A stretch of 64,000 nucleotides of DNA from Pedobacter cryoconitis. Lineage in GTDB: Bacteria; Bacteroidota; Bacteroidia; Sphingobacteriales; Sphingobacteriaceae. Position 1 is the first letter of the stretch, and each line of letters opens with the position of its first letter. The position numbers and the translations under genes were made by a program. The DNA lies in NCBI RefSeq assembly GCF_014207135.1, contig NZ_JACHCC010000004.1, positions 186,001 through 250,000 of the forward strand, written 5' to 3'. This document shows, piece by piece, positions 34,730-42,118 of the stretch. Under the pieces are notes generated by a model. It searched no databases and was not told where the DNA came from. It was given only the letters and a program-made list of their open reading frames with translations.

Positions 34730-35923
34730 TTAAAAATCAGATGAGGATCCTCCTCCTCCAAAATCGCCGCCTCCAAACGGACTTTGTGTACCCTTAGGGG
34801 TATCTTCCAGTTGGGTTGAAGCAATAATCAGGGATTCGACATTAATTCCACCAGGAATAGTTTCTGCTGCCAGTTCTTCATAAGTAAACCCATGTTTAGG
34901 CATTTTGAGGTATCTGATCAGCCAGTAAGATCCACCCAGAGTAACTATCCCAATCAGGACCAGAGTCCCTTCAATAGGCAATACATGGTAATAACTTTTA
35001 AAAGTGACGGCTGCTATGGCAATCAAAATCAATCCTGTACGTAATAAAATTACATTTTTTCTGTAAACGCCTGCTCCGGTATAAATAAAAGGGACCAAAA
35101 TTGTCCATGGCCAGAAGAAAACGGGGTAAGGGACTTTATAAGGACCAATTGTAGTATACCCGTATAATTCTGTTCCCAGTTTCTGTACGACATAATAATT
35201 ACCCGACAGGTATAAGGTAACCAGGCTTGTTATTTGCACAAGACTAATACAATGCTGGTAATAAATGAGTGCGGGCTGCTTCGTTTTAGTCAATGAAAAA
35301 TAATAGATTATACCAGAGAGTAGAATGACCAGGAAAGGTAGCGTAGCGGCTCCAAAAGCACTGGAATTGTACCATAATACAGCAGCAAAGAATACCAAAG
35401 AAAGGAAACTCATTATAGCCATCAGGCTATCCGTAAAACGGATGGTATAATAGCTACTCAATAGGAAAACAATTCCAGCTGTCCAGTAAAGTTTGGTTAT
35501 CGAATTTGAGTCATAAAGTGGAAACCGATTGGCCAAAAGGATTAAAAAGCCGGCAAGGATCAGACCTGCTGAAATCCAGGTCAGGGCGTCATCAGCACCT
35601 GATCTGAAATGATTTTCTCTTCTGACAACAAATTCAAGTACAATATAGCAGAAGAGACCTAGAAAAAAGTACCACACAGGGCTTTTGATGAGATCAGAGT
35701 CCAGTAACATATAGGTCAGTAAACATCCAAAAACAACCGCAATAATATTGGTTAGAATAAACAACCCAACCCTTACGAAGATATTCGGAGAATAAAATCC
35801 GACAGGATAGGCAGCTTCTATATTTTTAAATTCATCTTTTGACAGTTCACCAGAATCAAGTGCCGGACGAAGCTGTTGTTGTACAGACAGATTAGCCAGC
35901 CATATTTTATTATAAATAATCAT
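34730..35923 (-). CDS. Polytopic membrane protein with Gly-rich tail
   Basis: A 397-residue protein with roughly ten hydrophobic spans between residues ~50 and 340. The N-terminus (QQQLRPALDSGELSKDEFKN) is soluble. The C-terminal tail is soluble too and ends GGGDFGGGGSSSDF, a Gly/Ser/Phe pattern reminiscent of the end of TPM-domain membrane proteins. I cannot name the family with confidence; it may be related to the DUF2157-type protein that precedes it, given the topology. Its start overlaps the stop of that gene by 4 nt, so the two are translationally coupled and probably act together. Confidence 0.7.
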   Translation of the reverse strand: MIIYNKIWLANLSVQQQLRPALDSGELSKDEFKNIEAAYPVGFYSPNIFVRVGLFILTNIIAVVFGCLLTYMLLDSDLIKSPVWYFFLGLFCYIVLEFVVRRENHFRSGADDALTWISAGLILAGFLILLANRFPLYDSNSITKLYWTAGIVFLLSSYYTIRFTDSLMAIMSFLSLVFFAAVLWYNSSAFGAATLPFLVILLSGIIYYFSLTKTKQPALIYYQHCISLVQITSLVTLYLSGNYYVVQKLGTELYGYTTIGPYKVPYPVFFWPWTILVPFIYTGAGVYRKNVILLRTGLILIAIAAVTFKSYYHVLPIEGTLVLIGIVTLGGSYWLIRYLKMPKHGFTYEELAAETIPGGINVESLIIASTQLEDTPKGTQSPFGGGDFGGGGSSSDF

Positions 35924-36900
35924 AATGCCTTTATTTTTTTATTTAAGCTAATCAGTAATGTCACAAAATATATAGCGGAACCGATAAGGTATAGTAAGCA
36001 GAGCACAAAGGCCGATGATGAATCCGACTTTATAAGCCAGCTTATAACAAATGTGCTGGCAGCGATGTAGACATATAAAATAATCATCAGCAGGAAATAG
36101 AATGATTTATTCTTCAGGGCATCCCGATATAAAATAAAACCCAGTATTGGTACGCCAATCAGCCACAGATAACCCAATAAATAGGAAGAATCGTTGAAAT
36201 ATCCTGAAAGCAAGGAGATAAACGAAATATTTAAACCAAAATTCTGGTAAGTGAATTTAAAATGTTTTTTGAAATTATAATGTTCAGCGCAATAACCAGC
36301 GACTAACAGGAGCAGTCCCAGGAAAAGACCCGTATAAATAAGTGGAGTAGTATTTTTAAAGCTATCGGCCACCATTCCGATTGGGGAAACTGTTATACCC
36401 ATCCAGATTGCCAGATTGGTAATTGCCATGCTCAGTACGCCTAAATGATCAAATTCATAAGCGATATAAAACAGAATTAACATAGGGATAAGGGTTGCCA
36501 TTCCGTAATGTGTACCGAAAATTAAATACTGGAATTGAAGATAACCTAAAAAACTCAGCATGCTCAGACAGCCAAGCAGCAGGACATAGTCGTAAAGTGA
36601 ACCTGGAGACTTAACCTGTTCCCTGTTAAATGGTTTTCTGTTTTTAATACAGTAATAAAAACATCCGGTACTGATTGCCGCAATAAACAATAAGATAAAC
36701 TGATGACCAATGGTATCTATATTTTTGTAAATCAAAATGCCCAACCCTGTACTTAACAGCGTAACACCCAGGTACAATAATGTTTTCAGTTCCCAGTGCA
36801 GTGAAAGTAATGGATTGTTATGTTTATAAACTGCTTTTTTGAGTGTTTCCTCAGTAATAAGGCCTTCATCATGCAGCTTTTTATACAGCTCGATATTCAT
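35920..36900 (-). CDS. DUF2157-like multi-pass membrane protein
   Basis: A 326-residue protein beginning with a soluble helix pair (NIELYKKLHDEGLITEETLKK), typical of the DUF2157 N-terminus. About ten membrane spans follow. No catalytic motif is apparent. It is the first gene of a two-gene unit with the 34730 gene and divergent from htpG. The function of such proteins is not known to me. Confidence 0.65.
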   Translation of the reverse strand: MNIELYKKLHDEGLITEETLKKAVYKHNNPLLSLHWELKTLLYLGVTLLSTGLGILIYKNIDTIGHQFILLFIAAISTGCFYYCIKNRKPFNREQVKSPGSLYDYVLLLGCLSMLSFLGYLQFQYLIFGTHYGMATLIPMLILFYIAYEFDHLGVLSMAITNLAIWMGITVSPIGMVADSFKNTTPLIYTGLFLGLLLLVAGYCAEHYNFKKHFKFTYQNFGLNISFISLLSGYFNDSSYLLGYLWLIGVPILGFILYRDALKNKSFYFLLMIILYVYIAASTFVISWLIKSDSSSAFVLCLLYLIGSAIYFVTLLISLNKKIKAL

Positions 36901-36956
36901 ACAATAGTTTAATTCTATAGTAAACTAAGAAAAAAATAACTTTATAAATAATTTAC

Positions 36957-36969
36957 TGTCAATTTGACA
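36957..36969. promoter_or_regulatory. 13-bp palindrome in the htpG divergent region
   Basis: TGTCAA-T-TTGACA is a perfect inverted repeat in the 131-nt gap between htpG and the membrane-protein pair. It could be an operator. No TAnnTTTG box was found for either direction in this gap. Confidence 0.35.
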
Positions 36970-37031
36970 ACTAAAATCAAATTGGAACATCCCTTGATAA
37001 AGCCGTTATGTACTTAAAAATGAGTTAACAT

Positions 37032-38921
37032 ATGAGCATAGAAGAAAAAGGGAGTATTTCCATACATACCGAAAACATCTTTCCTATTATTAAGAAATTC
37101 CTGTACTCAGATAATGAGATATTCCTGCGAGAGCTGGTTTCAAATGCGGTTGATGCTGTACAAAAAATCAAACGGTTAGCTGCCTTAGGACAATACAACG
37201 GTGAGTTGGGCAATCCTTTGGTTGAAGTTGCACTTGATGAGGAAAAAAAGACTATCACGATCAGTGATAATGGCTTGGGAATGACTGCCGAAGAGATTAA
37301 AAAATACATTAATCAGGTAGCTTTTTCAGGAGCGAGTGAATTTGTTGAGAAGTTCAAGGATGCTAAAGACGCTAACGAGATCATCGGTAAATTCGGATTA
37401 GGGTTTTATTCTGCTTTTATGGTATCAGATTTAGTCGAAATTCAGACTTTATCTTACCAGGACGGTGCTGAGCCAGCACGTTGGGTTTGTGACGGAAGTA
37501 CTTCTTATGAGATTACTGAAGGCACACGTACCACACGGGGAACCGAAATTATCCTTCATATTAACGAAGAATCAGCTGAATTCCTGAGTAAACAGAAATT
37601 AGGAGAGATCCTTGATAAATATGGTAAATTCTTACCTGTACCAATTAAATTCGGTACAAAAACCGAGCAGATCCCTGACGGTGAGGATGAAGAAGGAAAG
37701 CCAAAAACGGTAGCTGTTGAAACTGATAATATTATCAATACCACTGATCCGATCTGGACTAAGGCACCTGCAGATTTGTCAGACCAGGATTATCTGGATT
37801 TCTACAAACAATTATATCCATTCTCAGAAGATCCCTTATTCTGGATCCACCTGAATGTAGACTACCCTTTCAACCTGACAGGAGTATTATATTTCCCGAA
37901 AGTGAAAAATGATTTTGATATGCAACGCAACAAAATCAAATTATTCAGCCGCCAGGTATTTATCACAGATGAGGTTAAGGACATTGTACCTGAGTTCCTG
38001 ATGTTATTGCACGGGGTAATTGATTCACCGGATATTCCTCTGAATGTTTCCAGAAGTTTCCTTCAGGCAGACAGCAATGTGAAAAAAATTAACAGTTATA
38101 TCACTAAGAAAGTGGCTGATAAATTAGCTGAACTCTTCAATAAAGACCGCAAGGCTTACGAAGAGAAATGGGGCGATATCGGTCTTTTTGTGAAATACGG
38201 AATGGTGAGTGAAGAGAAATTCTATGATAAAGCAAAAAGCTTTGCCTTATTGACTAATACAAAGAATGAGCACTTTACTTTAGAAGAATACCATGATAAG
38301 GTAAAAGACATCCAGACTGATAAAAATGGCCAGGTTGTTTATATCTATACTAATGATCCGGCTAAACAGGATAGTTTCATCCAGTCTGCGGGTAAAAAGG
38401 ATTATGATGTATTGCTGATGAATTCGGCCATTGATAATCACTTTGTAAGCTCATTAGAACAAAAACTGGAAAAAACATTGTTAAAACGTGTTGATTCCAG
38501 TGTGGCGAGTAAGCTGATTGAAAAAGATGAGGTTATAGAATCAGTATTGACAGAGGAACAATCTGCAACGGTGAAAGGTGTTTTCGAAAAAGCGATTGTC
38601 AAACCAGGTTTCCAGGTAGAAATCGTAGGTCTTCACCCGGAAGAGTTCCCGGTAACCGTAACCATGGATGAATTTATGCGTCGTATGAAAGATATGGCAC
38701 AGATGGGTGGCGGAATGAGTTTCTATGGAAATATGCCTGATAATTATAAAGTTGCAATCAATGGTAACCATAAACTGGTTAACCGGATTTTGCAGACTGA
38801 AAATGCAGAAGAGCAAAATGCATTGGCAAAACAAGCAGTTGATTTAGCCTTACTTTCTCAGGGAATGTTAACAGGAGCAGAATTAACTGCCTTTGTTAAT
38901 CGTAGTGTAGAGTTAATCTAA
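37032..38921 (+). CDS. htpG: Molecular chaperone HtpG (Hsp90)
   Basis: The 629-residue chaperone has the GHKL ATPase N-terminal domain with FLRELVSNAVDAVQKI, TISDNGLGMTAEEIKKYINQ and GKFGLGFYSAFMVS. The middle domain follows (LYFPKVKNDFDMQRNKIKLF, GVIDSPDIPLNVSRSFLQ) and a shortened C-terminal dimerisation domain. It assists folding of stress-sensitive proteins. It is monocistronic, with a strong bidirectional terminator behind it. Codon use is like that of a well-expressed gene. Confidence 0.96.
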   Translation: MSIEEKGSISIHTENIFPIIKKFLYSDNEIFLRELVSNAVDAVQKIKRLAALGQYNGELGNPLVEVALDEEKKTITISDNGLGMTAEEIKKYINQVAFSGASEFVEKFKDAKDANEIIGKFGLGFYSAFMVSDLVEIQTLSYQDGAEPARWVCDGSTSYEITEGTRTTRGTEIILHINEESAEFLSKQKLGEILDKYGKFLPVPIKFGTKTEQIPDGEDEEGKPKTVAVETDNIINTTDPIWTKAPADLSDQDYLDFYKQLYPFSEDPLFWIHLNVDYPFNLTGVLYFPKVKNDFDMQRNKIKLFSRQVFITDEVKDIVPEFLMLLHGVIDSPDIPLNVSRSFLQADSNVKKINSYITKKVADKLAELFNKDRKAYEEKWGDIGLFVKYGMVSEEKFYDKAKSFALLTNTKNEHFTLEEYHDKVKDIQTDKNGQVVYIYTNDPAKQDSFIQSAGKKDYDVLLMNSAIDNHFVSSLEQKLEKTLLKRVDSSVASKLIEKDEVIESVLTEEQSATVKGVFEKAIVKPGFQVEIVGLHPEEFPVTVTMDEFMRRMKDMAQMGGGMSFYGNMPDNYKVAINGNHKLVNRILQTENAEEQNALAKQAVDLALLSQGMLTGAELTAFVNRSVELI

Positions 38922-38940
38922 GCTGCTATTCTTTCTGATA

Positions 38941-38977
38941 AAAAAGCGGGCCCGCAATTTTGCAGGCCCGCTTTTTT
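38941..38977. terminator. Bidirectional terminator between htpG and the S9 gene
   Basis: AAAAAGCGGGCC pairs with GGCCCGCTTTTTT, with an inner GCAA/TTGC stem. It is A-rich on the left and T-rich on the right, so it serves both convergent genes. Confidence 0.92.
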
Positions 38978-38991
38978 ATGTAGTTATTTTT

Positions 38992-41070
38992 TTATTCCGT
39001 GATATTTTCCAGGCTTAAGAGGAATGAATAATTCAGGGCAATGTCTTTCAGGTAATCAAATCTTCCGGATGCACCTCCATGTCCAAAATCCATATCCGTT
39101 TTAAGTAATAACAGATTCTGGTCCGTTTTTGTCACTCTTAATTTCGCGATCCATTTTGCAGGTTCAAAATACTGTACCTGGCTGTCGTGAAGTCCTGTAA
39201 CCACCAATAAATTCGGATAAGCCTTTTGTTCAATATTTTCATAAGGAGAATAACTCTTCATATAATGGTATGCATCTGCGTTCTGCGGATTTCCCCATTC
39301 ATCGAACTCATTTGTTGTCAATGGAATACTCTCGTCAAGCATCGTATTAACCACATCTACAAAAGGTACCTGCGCAATCACACCGTGCCAGAGTTCAGGA
39401 GCAAGATTAACTATTGCACCCATCAATAATCCTCCGGCACTGCCTCCCTGTGCATATAGATGTTCGGGACTTGTAAATTTCTTTCCGATCAGGAATTTAC
39501 CGCAATCGATAAAATCGGTAAAAGTATTCATCTTTTTCATCAGTTTTCCGTCTTCGTACCATTGGCGGCCCATTTCCTGGCCTCCCCGGATATGAGCAAT
39601 GGCATAGACAAATCCTCTGTTTAGCAGGCTGAGGGTATTTGTAGAGAATGAAGCATCAATACTGTGGCCATAAGAACCATAGGCATATAACAGAAGGGGA
39701 GCTTTTCCATCCATTTTAAGGCCATTCTTATATACCAGTGAAATCGGAATTTTGGTGCCGTCTGTGGCTGTAGCATACAAACGCTCTGTTGTATAATCAC
39801 CCGGATTATAACCTCCAACAACCTCCTGCTGTTTCATCAGTTGTTTTTCCCTTGTCTTCATATGATAGTCATAAACAGATGAAGGTGTAGTCAGTGAGGT
39901 ATAAATAAAACGGACTTTCTCACTGTTATATTCGGGATTGTAACCTACAAAAGCATTATATGCAGGTTCACCAAAGTCAATGTAATGTTCGGTACCATTA
40001 AAACTAAGGATACGCAATTGCATGAGTCCATTTTTACGTTCAGAGATAACCAGGAAGTCTTTGAAACCCTCTATATCTTCCAGTAAGACATCCTGACGAT
40101 GGGGAATTACTTCTTTCCAGTTTTCCTTCCCTGTTTTATCCAGCGGGCATTCCATTAGACGGAAGTTCTGCGCGTTCCAGTTGGTCAGTATCAGAAACTT
40201 ATCTGCTACTGGGATAACATTGTACAAAACATCTTCCATTCTGGATTGAAATACCCTGAATTCTGCATCAGGCTGATCTGCCGGGATTATTCTTTCCTCG
40301 GAAGAAAGTGTTGCCTGAGAGGTGATGACGATATATTTACCAGATTTGGATTTTTCTACTCCAATATAATTTGATTTATCCTTTTCTTCATAAACAACAG
40401 GGTCCAGATTTGCATTGCTTCCTAGTTTGTGTTTTTTAATCTTCTCACTTAGCAGGGTCTCCGGATGCTTTGCTGTATAAAACAGATTTTGGTTATCTGC
40501 TGCCCAGCAAGGGTCTCCTTCGGTATTTAAAATTTCGTCTTCCAGTAACTCTCCTGTTTCCAGGTTTTTGATTAATATAGTATACTGACGTCTGGAAACC
40601 TTATCGACACCATAGGCCAATAATTTATTATCCGGGCTGACACTATATCCGGTCGCATTATAATAGGCATGGCCTTTAGCCAGTTCATCAATGTCCAGTA
40701 AAATCTCTTCGTCTGCGGTTAAACTCTCCTTCTTCCGGCAAAACTTAGAATACTGTTTCCCTTCCTCGGTTCTCGAGTAATAAAAATAACCATTTCTGAA
40801 TACTGGGACAGACTCATCCTTTTCCTTAATCCGGCCTTTAAGTTCTTTAAATAAGTTCTTTTGTAACGTTTTTGTACCACTCATCATGGTCTCCAGATAA
40901 CTATTCTCTGCTTCGAGATAATTGATTGTCTCGTTACTATGAGGTCCCTTTTTAAAATAATCGATCATCCAGTAATAATTATCTGTTACTGAATCACCAT
41001 GTAAAATCCGTTGTTTTGGTTTAATACCGGCTATCGGAGGACTAGCCAGGGGCCATTTATAAGTTTCCAT
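38992..41070 (-). CDS. S9 family prolyl oligopeptidase (oligopeptidase B-like)
   Basis: The 692-residue serine peptidase has an N-terminal propeller (about 60-420) and a C-terminal alpha/beta hydrolase. The nucleophile motif is GGSAGGLLMGA. The segments LLLYAYGSYGHSID, IAHIRGGQEMGRQWYEDGK and the catalytic-His region FGHGGASGRFDYLK match protease II (PtrB) closely. It cleaves after basic residues in short peptides. No signal peptide is present when METYKWPLASPP (ATG 41070) is taken as the start. The frame opens earlier at TTG 41121, but the extra 17 residues do not resemble the family's N-terminus. Confidence 0.93.
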   Translation of the reverse strand: METYKWPLASPPIAGIKPKQRILHGDSVTDNYYWMIDYFKKGPHSNETINYLEAENSYLETMMSGTKTLQKNLFKELKGRIKEKDESVPVFRNGYFYYSRTEEGKQYSKFCRKKESLTADEEILLDIDELAKGHAYYNATGYSVSPDNKLLAYGVDKVSRRQYTILIKNLETGELLEDEILNTEGDPCWAADNQNLFYTAKHPETLLSEKIKKHKLGSNANLDPVVYEEKDKSNYIGVEKSKSGKYIVITSQATLSSEERIIPADQPDAEFRVFQSRMEDVLYNVIPVADKFLILTNWNAQNFRLMECPLDKTGKENWKEVIPHRQDVLLEDIEGFKDFLVISERKNGLMQLRILSFNGTEHYIDFGEPAYNAFVGYNPEYNSEKVRFIYTSLTTPSSVYDYHMKTREKQLMKQQEVVGGYNPGDYTTERLYATATDGTKIPISLVYKNGLKMDGKAPLLLYAYGSYGHSIDASFSTNTLSLLNRGFVYAIAHIRGGQEMGRQWYEDGKLMKKMNTFTDFIDCGKFLIGKKFTSPEHLYAQGGSAGGLLMGAIVNLAPELWHGVIAQVPFVDVVNTMLDESIPLTTNEFDEWGNPQNADAYHYMKSYSPYENIEQKAYPNLLVVTGLHDSQVQYFEPAKWIAKLRVTKTDQNLLLLKTDMDFGHGGASGRFDYLKDIALNYSFLLSLENITE

Positions 41071-41075
41071 TTTTG

Positions 41076-41083
41076 TATCTTTG
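41076..41083 (+). promoter_or_regulatory. Promoter -7 element for the TlpA gene
   Basis: TATCTTTG is a perfect TAnnTTTG match about 97 nt upstream of the ATG at 41180, and it overlaps the 5' end of the divergent S9 gene region. No convincing -33 box was found at normal spacing. Confidence 0.45.
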
Positions 41084-41179
41084 TTTTTACCGGCTAAAGC
41101 TGAACGAGGCAGCGATATCAACTGATGTTCTGCTCTGCCTCATGCAAATTAGGATTTATTTTATAAACTGAATGTCATC

Positions 41180-41764
41180 ATGAATAAGATACTTAACCGT
41201 AAGAATATATTTAATGCTGTTTTGATAGCTCTTTTCCTTGTTCTTTTGTTTGTCCCTCCGGCTAAAGCCCTGGTATTAGAAGGATTGATGAAAATAGGGT
41301 TCTTCAGGCCAGACACGACAACTGTTCAGGCTAATAGTAAATCCGGAGAGTTTTCGGGCGTTAAATTTAAAGATATCAGTGGAAAAGAAGTTGATCTCGG
41401 GGAACTGAAAGGTAAAGTTGTATTCCTGAATTTCTGGGCGACCTGGTGTCCACCCTGCCTGGCAGAGATGCCGAGTGTAAATGCGCTGTATGAAAAATTT
41501 AAGACAGATAAGGATGTCGTTTTCATTTTAGTAGATGCAGACAGTCAGCTGCCCAAGGCGCAGCAATTCATGGATAAAAAAGGCTACGGTTTACCAGTAT
41601 ATGCTGTTGCCAGCGATATACCAGAGAACCTTTTTAAAGGATCATTGCCTACTACGGTAGTTTTTGACAGAGAAGGAAGAATTTCCTATAATGAGTCAGG
41701 TGCAGCTAATTATGCAGATCCCAAATTCATCACATTTATCAATAAATTAAAGGCCGCAAATTAA
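41180..41764 (+). CDS. TlpA-family membrane-anchored thioredoxin
   Basis: The 194-residue protein has an N-terminal membrane anchor (residues ~12-30) and a thioredoxin domain with the active site C90-P-P-C93 (FWATWCPPCLAEMPS). The cis-Pro segment is GSLPTTVVFDREGR. It faces the periplasm and probably reduces disulfides, for example in cytochrome c maturation. It is followed by a small acidic gene 50 nt later. Confidence 0.92.
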   Translation: MNKILNRKNIFNAVLIALFLVLLFVPPAKALVLEGLMKIGFFRPDTTTVQANSKSGEFSGVKFKDISGKEVDLGELKGKVVFLNFWATWCPPCLAEMPSVNALYEKFKTDKDVVFILVDADSQLPKAQQFMDKKGYGLPVYAVASDIPENLFKGSLPTTVVFDREGRISYNESGAANYADPKFITFINKLKAAN

Positions 41765-41814
41765 TTATCATCAATTTATAAACCCGTCTTAAAGGGAGTT
41801 TTAAGAAAATAATC

Positions 41815-42075
41815 ATGCAAGAACCATTTGATATTACTATAAGAGATGTTGACTATGCTATATTTCCGGAGGGAAATGATACCTACGTTGTTTATAAAGA
41901 CGGAAAGGAGTATCTGCATATTCTTAAAGACACAGAATCCCAGTGGCTGAAATTAGATCCTGATACAGCACTGCCGCTCTTCGGAGAAGATGAAGAGGTA
42001 AATGCTATAGGTCAGGAAATTATAGCTTATGTTCCTGAAGAAGAAGAGGAAGACAACGAATCGGAAGAAGCATAA
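41815..42075 (+). CDS. Small acidic protein of unknown function
   Basis: The 86-residue product is strongly acidic, ending in a Glu/Asp run (EEEEEDNESEEA). The front half looks like a small beta domain (DITIRDVDYAIFPEGNDTYV, VVYKDGKEYLHIL). I do not recognise the family. The reading frame is supported by normal codon usage and by the terminator whose left arm begins at its stop codon. It may be cotranscribed with the TlpA gene. Confidence 0.65.
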   Translation: MQEPFDITIRDVDYAIFPEGNDTYVVYKDGKEYLHILKDTESQWLKLDPDTALPLFGEDEEVNAIGQEIIAYVPEEEEEDNESEEA

Positions 42076-42118
42076 ACCCCTTAACAGGCTCTGAACCCCG
42101 TTAAGGGGTTTATCTTTT
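42073..42118. terminator. Terminator whose arms contain both stop codons
   Basis: TAAACCCCTTAAC (42073-42085) pairs with GTTAAGGGGTTTA (42100-42112) over 13 perfect bp. The TAA of the small acidic gene begins the left arm, and the stop of the convergent S8 protease gene lies at the end of the right arm. Confidence 0.88.
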
